DNA of 64,000 bases from Flavobacterium aeripolare (GCF_013294025.1 NZ_JABSNL010000009.1:99868-163867), one strand, 5' to 3'. Positions 1 to 8,590 are shown, numbered from the stretch's first letter. The notes: generated by a model from the letters alone, not told the origin. Numbers and translations are program-made.

Positions 1-194
1 TCAAAACGCAGCACCGCGATATTTTTCTCGTTTAATGTTTTAGAAATAGTACGTATTGCTGTTAGGTTTTTATTGCATGTAAAACAGTGTGCAAACAAAG
101 CAAAAGCTCTTACTTCTCCATTATCAGGCAGTTCTAATCTAGCTGATAGATCTTGTCCTTCGGCATTCTTGAAAATTATTTTTTGCGAACTCAT
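1..194 (-). CDS. Alpha/beta hydrolase-OsmC fusion protein, N-terminal part
   Basis: Only the first 64 residues are in the window; the gene runs off the left edge. The start reads MSSQKIIFKNAEGQDLSA and continues through LFAHCFTCNKN to IAVLRF, which is the opening of the hydrolase half of bifunctional alpha/beta hydrolase/OsmC proteins. In that family an N-terminal serine-hydrolase-like domain is followed by an OsmC domain that reduces organic peroxides; the OsmC half would lie outside the window. Its ATG overlaps the TGA of the upstream HD/Pycsar-effector gene by 4 bp (ATGA), so the two are probably translationally coupled. The family call is from memory of the N-terminal motif; the C-terminal domain cannot be checked here. 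Confidence 0.8.
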   Translation of the reverse strand, partial: MSSQKIIFKNAEGQDLSARLELPDNGEVRAFALFAHCFTCNKNLTAIRTISKTLNEKNIAVLRF

Positions 195-1405
195 ATTGCG
201 TTACTTAAAAATTTATAAGAGATAAAAAAAGCAATTACCGAAATGATAATCCCTATGATAAATACATTGTAGTTTAGTCGCAAGATTCGGTATTTTCGAT
301 CTAAAACCTTACCTAGTAAATACAAATCTTTTGTCATTGCCGAGAACAGATATTCTTTGTCCTCTGCGATGTCTTTTAAACTGTCCTCAAAATCATCTAA
401 TTCCATTTTATGAAAATTACCAAAGAACATAAGGTTCACTTTTTTCTGTACAACATCTTCCTTAGTAAATTTACCCGAGGTCACACTAGGACGCGTCACA
501 ATCACTGATAGAATAATCGATATCACACTAAAAGAGACAAAAATAATCGTAGGGTAAAGCAGGTAAACGTTTTCTGTATTCTCAAACTTAGGAATCACTT
601 TAGACAGGGATATCGAAAGTATGATGGCATTTACTGATAGTAAAATATTTGCTTTTCTATCAGCTATATAGCTTAATTTTAAATGATTAGACGACATCAC
701 TTTAAACAAAATTTCGGCACTTTTATCAAGCTTACTTTCTTTCGGGCTTTCTAATTCTTTTTTATCTTTTTTGCCATCGTCTTTTTTATCTCCTTTTTTA
801 TCCTCCCTTTTATTGTTCTTTTTAAGTTCGATAATCAGTTCGATTAAATTATCGTTCTTGCCAAAAGTCCAATGTACATTTGCATATTTAGTGTAATACT
901 TATGGGCATTAAAGACAGCAATATTTTCTTCTATCCATTGATTATCAGTATATTTTCCGCAACCTATGTTTTCAAATTCTAATCGCAATTGCTGTGACAA
1001 TTTACCATAGTTTGCTGCAGCCAAATGCGCAAAATCAGCATCACAAAGTACTTTTTCAAGCAGTGTTACTGGCGTTTCATTCACTTTAGTTGCGTTGATA
1101 CAAGCGATAACTGCAGTTAGTTTTTCTGGTGGATAATTTTCCAACATTAAAAAATCGGCTGCAATAGTAATGCTGTGTTCCTCGTGATTGGCCTTATCGA
1201 TGGTATATCCTAAATCGTGAAACCAAGCCGCTAGTAACACGATCTCTTCATCGTCTTTGCTTAACTTCTCAATGCTAATAATCTCAGCCACTTTTGTGAC
1301 TACAAATTGCGTGTGACTGTAATTATGATAAATGAAATTTGCTTGTAGCTTTTCATTCAAATAATCTAGTGCAAAGCGCTCTGCTTTTATGAGGATTGTC
1401 TCCAT
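191..1405 (-). CDS. HD-domain phosphohydrolase fused to a Pycsar-effector (DUF5706-like) membrane domain
   Basis: 404 residues. Residues 1-180 form an HD phosphohydrolase domain: H31 (YHNYSHTQ), the H63-D64 pair (AAWFHDLGY), H74/H77 and D122/D124 fit the metal-binding pattern. A very Lys/Asp-rich linker follows (about 195-230). Residues 230-404 match the family now annotated as Pycsar system effector: a conserved entry sequence (NHLKLSYIADRKANILLSVN), membrane helices near 249-268 and 281-304, an amphipathic cytosolic stretch, and a last helix near 380-398. In Pycsar systems a cyclase makes cCMP or cUMP, which triggers a membrane effector. Here the hydrolase could destroy or sense such a nucleotide; that is inference. 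HD-effector fusions of this kind are, as I recall, widespread in Flavobacteriaceae, so a housekeeping signalling role is as likely as phage defence. The neighbours on both sides are co-directional. Confidence 0.82.
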   Translation of the reverse strand: METILIKAERFALDYLNEKLQANFIYHNYSHTQFVVTKVAEIISIEKLSKDDEEIVLLAAWFHDLGYTIDKANHEEHSITIAADFLMLENYPPEKLTAVIACINATKVNETPVTLLEKVLCDADFAHLAAANYGKLSQQLRLEFENIGCGKYTDNQWIEENIAVFNAHKYYTKYANVHWTFGKNDNLIELIIELKKNNKREDKKGDKKDDGKKDKKELESPKESKLDKSAEILFKVMSSNHLKLSYIADRKANILLSVNAIILSISLSKVIPKFENTENVYLLYPTIIFVSFSVISIILSVIVTRPSVTSGKFTKEDVVQKKVNLMFFGNFHKMELDDFEDSLKDIAEDKEYLFSAMTKDLYLLGKVLDRKYRILRLNYNVFIIGIIISVIAFFISYKFLSNAI

Positions 1406-1418
1406 TATTAGGTATTTA

Positions 1419-2030
1419 TTATTGAATTTTATTTTTTGATAGGTGGTGCAATGCCACTAAGTTCTCTTCCCAACTATTTTTAAGCATTTTTAAAATACGT
1501 GATTTCATGAATTTACCTATGGTAGTGAAATCAAGGTAGATTGTAAGAGTGACTTGAGTGCTATTTTCATTTATTTTACGCAGTCTCACAAGGTACGAAT
1601 AGTTCTTGCAAAACAGCATCTCTTCGGTTTTTTCTCCATAAACTAGGTCGGTTTCTGTAGGCGCAGTTATTGTTTTAAATTTTAAATTCCCTAGGCTTAA
1701 AACGCAATTATGCTCTGTTCCCACCCGGTTCACTCTGTTCGCATTAAAACGAATGCTTTTTACTTTCTTATCCCATAGATGACGGTACTGCAATTCGCTC
1801 AAATAGCTATTTATTGCCTGTATGTTAGCTTGAAAAATTTGATCAATCACTATAACGGGCGTACTAAACTCTACTTGCTGCTGTGAAGAAAGTTCTGCTT
1901 CAAGAAGAACAGCTTCTCTAACTTGCTCTAAATTTTTATAAAAATAGTCTTCTCGCTGATCATCATAAAGACCACTTAACGGCATCCACGATCTGTCAAT
2001 TTTAGTAGCGTACAATTTCATGAACTGCAT
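1419..2030 (-). CDS. SRPBCC-like domain ORF, possibly the second half of a frameshifted DUF2652 gene
   Basis: 203 residues. Residues 1-55 look like a linker (ATKIDRSWMPLSGLYDDQ). From about 57 to 195 the alternating strands and helices, with a W/L/F pattern such as RHLWDKKVKSI, resemble a START/SRPBCC ligand-binding fold. It overlaps the upstream DUF2652 ORF by 29 bp in another frame. I recall many Bacteroidota DUF2652 proteins in which the cyclase-like domain is followed directly by an SRPBCC domain in one chain, so this may be one gene split by a +1-type shift within 2002-2030. If the split is real, the internal ATG at 2030 would allow separate translation by coupling. The function is unknown; a lipid or small hydrophobic ligand is the usual cargo of the fold. 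Confidence 0.6.
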   Translation of the reverse strand: MQFMKLYATKIDRSWMPLSGLYDDQREDYFYKNLEQVREAVLLEAELSSQQQVEFSTPVIVIDQIFQANIQAINSYLSELQYRHLWDKKVKSIRFNANRVNRVGTEHNCVLSLGNLKFKTITAPTETDLVYGEKTEEMLFCKNYSYLVRLRKINENSTQVTLTIYLDFTTIGKFMKSRILKMLKNSWEENLVALHHLSKNKIQ

Positions 2031-2481
2031 TAGTAAATAAAATATACTCGTTCAAAGTTATTTTATTCTTTAGTAAGCGATGAATTTTTATAACGTCGCT
2101 ACCGTAAGGTTTTACAATATGCTTGACCTTAATATAACTCAAATCCCCATAATGGACTAAAAATTTTAGTTCGAGATTAGTAGTCGTTCGGCAAGAACCA
2201 CAATCACAGATACGCATTTTATCATAGTTTACCGTGTGCTGGTGAAAAGCTTTCAGCATTTTATTTGCTTGATTCATTAGCCCCTCATAATCCGGAATCG
2301 CAGTAGTGTACATAAATAGTGCGTCACCTTCAATTTCGACCAACTCTAAGCCCAAGCTAGTATTGTCCAATATTATTTCTAGTAACTCGGCAATAATATG
2401 CATGCTGTGTTCCACCTCTGTGCTATTTACAAAATCCGTAAATCCGCTGATGTCTGGCATAAAATAAAGGGCTTTTTTCAC
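2002..2481 (-). CDS. DUF2652 protein, class III nucleotide-cyclase-like domain
   Basis: 159 residues, GTG start at 2481; the next ATG is codon 8 and would remove the first strand ALYFM. The sequence resembles class III nucleotidyl cyclases: MPDISGFTDF carries the first metal Asp (D10, compare DIxGFT) and EIEGDALFMY the second (D53, compare IGDA). The residue that is Lys in adenylate and Glu in guanylate cyclases is E49 here. YGSDVIKIHRLLKN matches the VNxAxR region; R135 is kept but the transition-state Asn is replaced. A Cys cluster CDCGSC (92-97) may bind metal. The protein is either a cyclase of unknown product or a degenerate nucleotide-binding relative. It is the first gene of a minus-strand cluster that contains a Pycsar-effector protein. 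The reading frame ends abruptly and may be truncated by a frameshift. Confidence 0.68.
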   Translation of the reverse strand: MKKALYFMPDISGFTDFVNSTEVEHSMHIIAELLEIILDNTSLGLELVEIEGDALFMYTTAIPDYEGLMNQANKMLKAFHQHTVNYDKMRICDCGSCRTTTNLELKFLVHYGDLSYIKVKHIVKPYGSDVIKIHRLLKNKITLNEYILFTNAVHEIVRY

Positions 2482-2850
2482 AGGGTCGTTTGTCTTTTAA
2501 AGGCTAGTTTATAAATATAGGGAAATTAAGAGTAGTGTTTTCAAATTAAATAAAGTAGAACGCTTTTAGGCTTACTAAAACGAGTAATAGAAAACTATTC
2601 GACACTATCACAATCATTGAATACAACTACTTAGAGTTTATAAAATCTCAAAACTTAACCCTATTTTCTTATTATACTAGTCTAGTTCTTGCAGCGTTCC
2701 TGACAGTTTAAACCAATTATTTCCCAATTCAAATAGCTTATAATAAAAAAGCACTACCCAGATACAAATCGTAGTAGCGCTTTATTTATCAATATAGTTG
2801 TATTTTTTTTTGAAAATAATAAGTACTGCATATACAATACAAGTGAGCAA
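2482..2850. other. Intergenic region, 369 bp
   Basis: No convincing gene. It holds the upstream region of the DUF2652 cluster (a weak TATATTTA, positions 2519-2512 on the minus strand, could be a -7 element) and the terminator of the peroxiredoxin gene near 2744-2785. I see nothing else. Confidence 0.6.
2744..2785 (-). terminator. Probable intrinsic terminator of the peroxiredoxin gene
   Basis: On the minus strand AAAGCGCTAC pairs with GTAGTGCTTT around a 16-nt loop and is followed by a run of T. It lies about 65 nt past the stop of the minus-strand gene at 2851. Confidence 0.6.
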
Positions 2851-3369
2851 CTAGACCATCTCTCCACGAGCAGGATATCCCGACTCTGTGATAAAATCAA
2901 CTGCTTTTACAAAAGAAGGTAAGTAAGGGCGACCCCATGGATTACTATTGATTGCAGCATAGTAGATTTCGTTATTCTTATCAATTAAGAATAAACCTGG
3001 TTCGCTAAAAACATCTGGCTCCCCTTCTTTTATTCCTTTACTCAGGTACAACCCCCAATCCTTAGCAGATTGCAAATCAAGACCGTAACCTAGGTCTAAC
3101 ACGTTTATACCCCAATCTTTTCTAGACAAGCGCGCGCGTTTTTCATCGTCCATACTGACGGTAACCACTTTTACGCCCTTCTTTTCAAAATCAGGTAATA
3201 AAGATTCCAGCTCTATCAAATATTTTTTGCAAAGCGGACAATGCAATCCTCTATAAAAAACCAACAGTGTGAAATTTTCTGGCTTCTGTTCTTCTAAATT
3301 CCAAGTTCCGCCGCTTAACAATGGAAAACTCAAATGGGGTGCTTTATGTTTAGGTGTAGGTCTGTTCAT
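2851..3369 (-). CDS. Peroxiredoxin-like (AhpC/TSA family) protein
   Basis: 172 residues, cytosolic, with no signal peptide. The thioredoxin-fold core is clear: FTLLVFYRGLHCPLCKKYL places a CxxC pair (C44, C47) after the first strand, followed by LIELESLLPDFEKKGVKVVTVSMD and the cis-Pro region SEPGLFLIDKNNEIYYAA. This is the peroxiredoxin-like (redoxin) family, which reduces peroxides or acts as a thiol oxidoreductase. The CPLC motif rather than the classical PxxxTxxC suggests a subgroup with a vicinal dithiol. It stands alone, with a terminator after it and 342 bp without a gene upstream. Confidence 0.82.
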   Translation of the reverse strand: MNRPTPKHKAPHLSFPLLSGGTWNLEEQKPENFTLLVFYRGLHCPLCKKYLIELESLLPDFEKKGVKVVTVSMDDEKRARLSRKDWGINVLDLGYGLDLQSAKDWGLYLSKGIKEGEPDVFSEPGLFLIDKNNEIYYAAINSNPWGRPYLPSFVKAVDFITESGYPARGEMV

Positions 3370-3711
3370 ATTTTTTTTCTTTAAATTAATAATCCAGCTA
3401 TTGAATCTTATAAGAATAGTATCAGCAAAAAACGGCTTGCGTACTTCTTAAAACGAATAGTTTTTACTTTTTATAAAATTAATTAGAATTTCACACAGCA
3501 CCATATTCACATGGCCTTTTAACAAATTCTTTAACGTTATCAACAAGCTACCATTAGTTACATTGCTTGTTTTATCCTGAAAAAGTCGAAGAGTTATTGT
3601 CGTTATTTTAATTTTCGAAAATAAAAAAGAAGAAAGCGATAATGTGACCAAAACTAGGCAACAACTGCACTTTTATTGTAATTTTATAGTTCTAATTAAA
3701 GAGCAGTACCC
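3370..3711. other. Intergenic region between divergent genes, 342 bp
   Basis: Holds the upstream regions of the peroxiredoxin gene (minus) and the alpha/beta hydrolase (plus). A 67-codon reading frame at 3448-3651 on the minus strand is hydrophobic and compositionally poor and is not credible. I see no RNA gene or strong operator. Confidence 0.55.
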
Positions 3712-4557
3712 ATGATAAAGAATGAAGAATTTATTTTAACAGGCGCACTAGAGAGCAGTTTTAAAGCAGATGTAACTTATAGCACAGCTGTTGAGCAAAA
3801 AGGACTCGTACTATTTTGCCATGGATTTAAGGGATTTAAAGATTGGGGATCTTGGCCTGCCATTGCCGAATACTTCGCTAAAGAAGGACTGGCTTTTCTT
3901 AAATTTAATTTCTCGCACAGCGGCATAGGACTTGACGACTCTGAGGCATTCACAGCTTTAGAAAAATTTGGAACAAACACATTAGGCAAAGAGGTCGCCG
4001 ATATTAAAAGCATAGTACATTTTATAAATAGTAAACTGGCAACTGCAATTCCTGAAATTAATACCAGCACTATTAGCATCATAGGACATAGTAAAGGAGG
4101 TGCATCTGCTCTGTTGTATTGCTTACAAGAAGAAACCAAAATCCAGAGAATCATCACATGGGCAAGTCCGTTTGATTTTCACCGTAGTTGGAACGCAAAA
4201 TTCATCAAAAAATGGAGAACTGAAGGTGTGCAGTATATAAAAAATGCAAGAACAAACCAAATGATGCCCTTGCATATCGAGGTCCTAGAGGATTTAGAGT
4301 TAAATCGAGAAAAGTATAGTTTGAAAGATGGCGGAAAACGATTAAAAATACCGTTTCTAATTATTCAAGGCACTAACGACCCTGCAGTACCCATGGACGA
4401 ATTCAATGCATTGAAGAAAAATTTCCCTAAAGCAAGTACCCATTTAATCGAGCATGCCAATCATGTTTTTGATGCTTCGCATCCCTATGAAAGTGAGAAT
4501 CTCCGGGAACATACTCAGGCTTTAGTGGCTACTACAATCGCATTTATATTAAAGTAG
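3712..4557 (+). CDS. Alpha/beta hydrolase (dienelactone-hydrolase-like)
   Basis: 281 residues. The alpha/beta-hydrolase fold shows an oxyanion segment LVLFCHGFKGFKDWG, the nucleophile elbow GHSKGG (S127), an acid loop GTNDPAVP and the catalytic His in ANHVFDASHP. There is no signal peptide, so the enzyme is cytosolic. The family hydrolyses esters or acts as a peptidase-like hydrolase; the substrate cannot be told. The ATG at 3712 directly precedes a conserved-looking N-terminus. It converges on the GH130 gene, with a shared bidirectional terminator at 4782-4826. Confidence 0.82.
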   Translation: MIKNEEFILTGALESSFKADVTYSTAVEQKGLVLFCHGFKGFKDWGSWPAIAEYFAKEGLAFLKFNFSHSGIGLDDSEAFTALEKFGTNTLGKEVADIKSIVHFINSKLATAIPEINTSTISIIGHSKGGASALLYCLQEETKIQRIITWASPFDFHRSWNAKFIKKWRTEGVQYIKNARTNQMMPLHIEVLEDLELNREKYSLKDGGKRLKIPFLIIQGTNDPAVPMDEFNALKKNFPKASTHLIEHANHVFDASHPYESENLREHTQALVATTIAFILK

Positions 4558-4781
4558 TAGTGTATTTAAATTTAAACAGTTAAGCGAGCTTCGCCATAGA
4601 TCTGGTCTTCACCATTCAATAAAGCATCATAAAGCAGTTTCTAATTTCTAAATACATTTTAAAAACAGCATGCAATTACAAGGAGTTGTTAATCATAACA
4701 ATTTGTGCTAGCAGTCTGTTACCGCATCAAAATCTGATTCTTTGATAAGCGTTAAAACATCCTAATACCATTTTTGATAAA

Positions 4782-4826
4782 AGAAAGATCCATTACATAG
4801 CGTATGCAATGGATCTTTCTATTTTT
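4782..4826. terminator. Bidirectional intrinsic terminator
   Basis: AGAAAGATCCATT pairs with AATGGATCTTTCT, enclosing a smaller CATA/TATG stem. A T-rich run follows on the plus strand, and on the minus strand the stem is followed by TTTTATC. It lies between the convergent genes ending at 4557 and 4837. Confidence 0.75.
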
Positions 4827-4836
4827 ATTTTGGTAA

Positions 4837-5865
4837 TCACAACCTGATTTTATTTTCTAATAAAGCGCTAATTAACTCATCAAAATTTAGAGAAACGGCA
4901 GCAATTCGCTTGTCTGCGGCTCCGTAATAGATGAATAATCTTTCATCAAAGCGAGCAGTTCCGGTAGGGAAAACGACATTATTTACATATCCTGTCAGTT
5001 CCCATTTTTGATCTGGTGTAAATAAAGGGTACGGCAGACGAGCAATTTCCTGCTCGGGATTTTCTAAGTCCAGTAAAGCCGCACAAGCACTGTAAACATA
5101 GCCTTCCTCAGACTTTCTAACGCCATGATAAATAATCAACCAGCCTTCAGGGGTTTGTATCGGCGGGCAACCACCACCTATATAGCTGCTTTCATGATCG
5201 TACTTAGAGGTCAATAGAATATTTTCGTCTAAATTCTTTACATATTCTGCCCAATATTCCGCTGTTAACTCGCTTAAATTCTCTACTGCTGCTAACTGGA
5301 TATCAGGACGTATTCGATGTAAAAAAGTAAATTTCCCATTAATCAATCTCGGAAAAAAGATCAGGTTCTTATCTGAGATAAATCCGTGTCGCTCCTCCCC
5401 TTCTTTCTCGCAATTATATGTAGCGTATCGCTCATCAAGATTTGCAATTTCAGCTGTTAAAGAGCAAAAGGTTTTGTAATCAAGTTGCGGGACAATAATA
5501 CCGTGTTTTTCAAAGGTTTTTAAGTCTGTAGATGTTGCGTATGACCCTAGCGCATTTAGACCGTCATATGAGGTATAACTCATGTAAAATGTACCGTCTA
5601 TTTTAACAATACGGGCATCTTCAACTCCTTGCTGGTCTATGGCAGATGATGGTCCTATCAAAGGTTTTGCCAACCGATCTACTACTTCTAGAGGTCCGTT
5701 TAACTTAGCATATCCCACTGTAGAGAAATTGCCTTTACGAACAGCTCGATAAAATAAATGAACCGTATCGCCTTCTTGATACACTGCTGGGTTTAAAACA
5801 CCATCGTTTTCAAAATCTAAATCGGTGTGATATAGAATTATTCCTTCCTTTTTTACTGTTACCAT
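4837..5865 (-). CDS. GH130-family glycoside hydrolase/phosphorylase
   Basis: 342 residues from the ATG at 5865 (MVTVKKEGIILY); an upstream in-frame ATG at 5922 would add 19 residues that do not look like part of the fold. The five-bladed propeller pattern is typical of GH130: LNPAVYQEGDTVHLFYRAV, the GVEDARIVKIDG segment with the catalytic Asp region, CPPIQTPEGWLIIYHGV, and ELTGYVNNVVFPTG near the end. GH130 enzymes phosphorolyse or hydrolyse beta-mannosides (beta-1,2 or beta-1,4). No signal peptide is seen, so it should act in the cytosol. It is co-directional with the glycosyltransferase upstream, 273 bp apart with an inverted repeat between. The pair suggests making and recycling of an intracellular or exported mannoside. 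Confidence 0.85.
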   Translation of the reverse strand: MVTVKKEGIILYHTDLDFENDGVLNPAVYQEGDTVHLFYRAVRKGNFSTVGYAKLNGPLEVVDRLAKPLIGPSSAIDQQGVEDARIVKIDGTFYMSYTSYDGLNALGSYATSTDLKTFEKHGIIVPQLDYKTFCSLTAEIANLDERYATYNCEKEGEERHGFISDKNLIFFPRLINGKFTFLHRIRPDIQLAAVENLSELTAEYWAEYVKNLDENILLTSKYDHESSYIGGGCPPIQTPEGWLIIYHGVRKSEEGYVYSACAALLDLENPEQEIARLPYPLFTPDQKWELTGYVNNVVFPTGTARFDERLFIYYGAADKRIAAVSLNFDELISALLENKIRL

Positions 5866-6074
5866 TGTCGTCTTTTTTGCTGTGAATAAATTTGTTTTAG
5901 AAAAGGAATTTGACCTCATCATTTAGCATAACAACTATAGTAAATCTACTGTTGCTAAGCCCTTTAATTCGAATACTAAAAATAGTAAATTGAGTTAAAA
6001 TACCGAAAAATAGCGACCTACTTTAACGTAATTTTGTAGTACTGTGATTCATTAATCTCCTTTTTAAAAGAGCA

Positions 6075-6108
6075 AAGGAGAGATTACGTACTACGGTAAT
6101 CTCTCCTT
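6075..6108 (-). terminator. Strong inverted repeat after the glycosyltransferase gene
   Basis: AAGGAGAGATTAC and GTAATCTCTCCTT form a perfect 13-bp stem with an 8-nt loop, about 30 nt past the stop of the minus-strand gene. The following T tract is weak (TTTGCTCTTTT), so it may be a partial terminator or an RNA 3' stabiliser between the transferase and GH130 genes. Confidence 0.6.
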
Positions 6109-6138
6109 AAAATTATAATTTTAAACGCTTGCTTGTAC

Positions 6139-8529
6139 TTACGCTTTTTTTAATTTTGATACCGGTTTTACAGCTGTTGACTGATTATTTAAATCATAAT
6201 TAGTCTTACGCAGTTCTTCTTTTTTTCGCTTGTTGTTCAGGAATTCTTTCATCACAATAAGAGACGCATTTTCGGTGGCATGAGCGGCTTTTTTTGAACG
6301 CAATGCTTCTGCTCCTTTTGAGGTATAGCTCTCTATTAATAATCGAGCAGACAAATAGCAAATAGTTGACTCAGCTCCTTGATTTAGGTTTACATTGTCT
6401 TTTTCTAAACCATCGTAACACCCACCAGTTATAGGGTTATACATAATATGATTTAAATGGTTATCACCTAAAAACCAATCAAATGCTTGTTTCATGTATT
6501 TTTTATGCATTGGGTTGCCAAAAGTTTTGTAAAATAAGTCCAAGGCATGCATCATGTAACTCGCCTCAATAGGTTGCTCGCCATATTGATGCGGAATCGC
6601 TCCTTTACTATGCCATCCTTTGTTGCTGATTATTTTGAATTTACCATCTACAAACATTTTAGAGATCAAAAATTCCATTGACTCTTCAGCGATGTGTAAC
6701 GAACTCTCTTTTCCTGTAATTTTAGAAGACAATAGTAAAGCTTCAGGTAGAATACTGTTAGCGTAGGTTAATTTATTTTCGAACCAATTCCATTTGTCTG
6801 TACTTGTCTTTGCGTAACTATCTTTTAATCTTTCTGTTAAGATATCGATCAATTGCATGGCACTTGCAGATGGCATGGCATTATACATATAATACAATCC
6901 TTTTATTGCAAAAGCCATCGCACGCGGTGAATGTAGCTGCTGTGCACTTGTAATTGCTTTCTCTAAGCAAGCATTAGCCTTATAAATTAACGAAGCGGGT
7001 AAATTATCATCTCTCAATGTTTGTAGATATCCTAGTGCCCAGATGGCTCTTCCGTTTGAATCTTCTAGATTTTCATCGTTATTTCGTGGTTCTACTTCAT
7101 TGTATTGATCAACATAATTAATAAAAGCACCCGTATCAAGTTGGCATCGTTCTATAAAGTTGACATAGGTAGTCATGTAGTCCACATCAGAACGGTCTGC
7201 AGTCAATTTAAAATGTTTACACATTGTAATTAGTGCTCTCGCATTATCATCAAGTGTGTATCCTGTACTCAAATCAGGCTCAGAAATTTTGCAAAATTGA
7301 ATCATACCAATGTTGGTTGTCATCGCTTTCAAATGATCCATTTTAATTTCTGGATAGGTGATTTTATTTTCGGTCAATCCCTGAGCAATCGACTGGTAAA
7401 CTTTGATATGTTTAATAGCCGTATTTTCCCAAGAAGTCTGTGTCGTTTTTGCGTAAGCGTTAATTGCCATATGCGCTCTTAAATCGGCATCAGACAATAG
7501 TTTTAAAGTAGCATCGGCAAATTGCTCTTCGTTTTGAATATCCGCTAGAATACCAATATCAGAGGTTAGACTCTCTAAAGTATGGGGAATTTTACTAGCC
7601 ACAATTGGGCAAGAGCAGCTCATTGCATACGAGAATGTTCCGCTTACCGCTTGATTAGGATCTTTTGATGTGAATAGATAAACATCAGTTGCTTTCAAGT
7701 AATCTAATAATTGATCTACCTCTAAATATTCGTTTACAAAACGAACATTTTTCTCCAACTTTAAATCAGCTACAATCGCTTCAAGGGAGTTTCTATAGAC
7801 ATCTACCTTGTCAATAATGGTATTGGGATGCGTTTTTCCGAGCACTAAATACAGTACGTTAGGGAACTTTTCGATTATTTTAGGCAACGCTTTTAATCCA
7901 GTTTCGATACTTTTTCCTTCCCCTAGTAAACCAAAAGTCGAGAGTACCAAACGATCCTCTAAGTTGAATTTTTTCTTAGCTTGCGATGTACTTTCATAAT
8001 CTACTAAATGAGTGCCATGCGGTACATAAGCGATGTGTTCTTCGGCAATACCATAGTCGTCCATTAAAATAGCTTTAGACTTATTTGTCATAACAAAAAT
8101 GGCCTGTGAATAGCTACACAACAGCTGCACGATTGCCTTTAATTCCTCATTAGGATTAGGAATCACAGAGTGAAAAGTGTACGCAACAGGTTTTTTTAAC
8201 TCATCTAAAAAATCCAACAAGTAGTCTCCATACTGCCCACCAAACAAGCCAAATTCATGTTGGATATGAACTAATTTCACGTCGGGATCGCTGTTAATTT
8301 CGCTAGCCACTCTTTTATAAGCCCCTTTGTCTTTTGAAGGAATGTGATAAGCCGATTCAGGGCTAGCATCGCCTTTAAAGGTAATTTCGCAAATTTCGCA
8401 ACTGATGCTTTTATTATACGATTTATTAATGGCGTTTACGGTATCTTCAGTAAAAGTGGCGATACCACATTGTGTAGGCGGATAGGTAGATAGGAATACT
8501 ATTTTAGATTTGTTTGTTAAAGTTATCAT
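6139..8529 (-). CDS. GT4-type glycosyltransferase with C-terminal alpha/alpha-toroid domain
   Basis: 796 residues from the ATG at 8529 (MITLTNKSKIVFLSTYPP); an upstream ATG at 8601 would add 24 residues lacking domain character. Residues 1-390 are a GT-B fold: N-terminal FLSTYPPTQCGIATF, the acceptor region HIQHEFGLFGGQYGDYLLD, and the C-terminal Rossmann part LGLLGEGKSIETGLKALPK-like. Residues 400-760 are helical with repeated Trp/Tyr/Gly patterns (GYTLDDNARALI, WNWFENKLTYANSILPEALL, QPIEASYMMHAL), resembling an (alpha/alpha)6 toroid. The usual GT4 EX7E motif appears lost: the equivalent stretch is SGTFSYAMSCSCPIVAS. Its pairing with GH130 points to mannose chemistry. Donor and acceptor are unknown. 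Confidence 0.82.
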   Translation of the reverse strand: MITLTNKSKIVFLSTYPPTQCGIATFTEDTVNAINKSYNKSISCEICEITFKGDASPESAYHIPSKDKGAYKRVASEINSDPDVKLVHIQHEFGLFGGQYGDYLLDFLDELKKPVAYTFHSVIPNPNEELKAIVQLLCSYSQAIFVMTNKSKAILMDDYGIAEEHIAYVPHGTHLVDYESTSQAKKKFNLEDRLVLSTFGLLGEGKSIETGLKALPKIIEKFPNVLYLVLGKTHPNTIIDKVDVYRNSLEAIVADLKLEKNVRFVNEYLEVDQLLDYLKATDVYLFTSKDPNQAVSGTFSYAMSCSCPIVASKIPHTLESLTSDIGILADIQNEEQFADATLKLLSDADLRAHMAINAYAKTTQTSWENTAIKHIKVYQSIAQGLTENKITYPEIKMDHLKAMTTNIGMIQFCKISEPDLSTGYTLDDNARALITMCKHFKLTADRSDVDYMTTYVNFIERCQLDTGAFINYVDQYNEVEPRNNDENLEDSNGRAIWALGYLQTLRDDNLPASLIYKANACLEKAITSAQQLHSPRAMAFAIKGLYYMYNAMPSASAMQLIDILTERLKDSYAKTSTDKWNWFENKLTYANSILPEALLLSSKITGKESSLHIAEESMEFLISKMFVDGKFKIISNKGWHSKGAIPHQYGEQPIEASYMMHALDLFYKTFGNPMHKKYMKQAFDWFLGDNHLNHIMYNPITGGCYDGLEKDNVNLNQGAESTICYLSARLLIESYTSKGAEALRSKKAAHATENASLIVMKEFLNNKRKKEELRKTNYDLNNQSTAVKPVSKLKKA

Positions 8530-8590
8530 CTTGGTATGTTTTGTTTGTTTTTGTCGAATATTATAATGGTCTAAATCAAGTCTAGGGTAG

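Noticed and set aside
191..2481. Calling this a complete Pycsar phage-defence island
   Set aside because: No classical PycC cyclase, no other defence genes nearby, and the HD-effector protein appears to be common in the family; only a hypothesis is justified.
3448..3651. 67-codon reading frame on the minus strand in a gene-free stretch
   Set aside because: Low-complexity hydrophobic product, no leader features, no conserved motif; likely chance.
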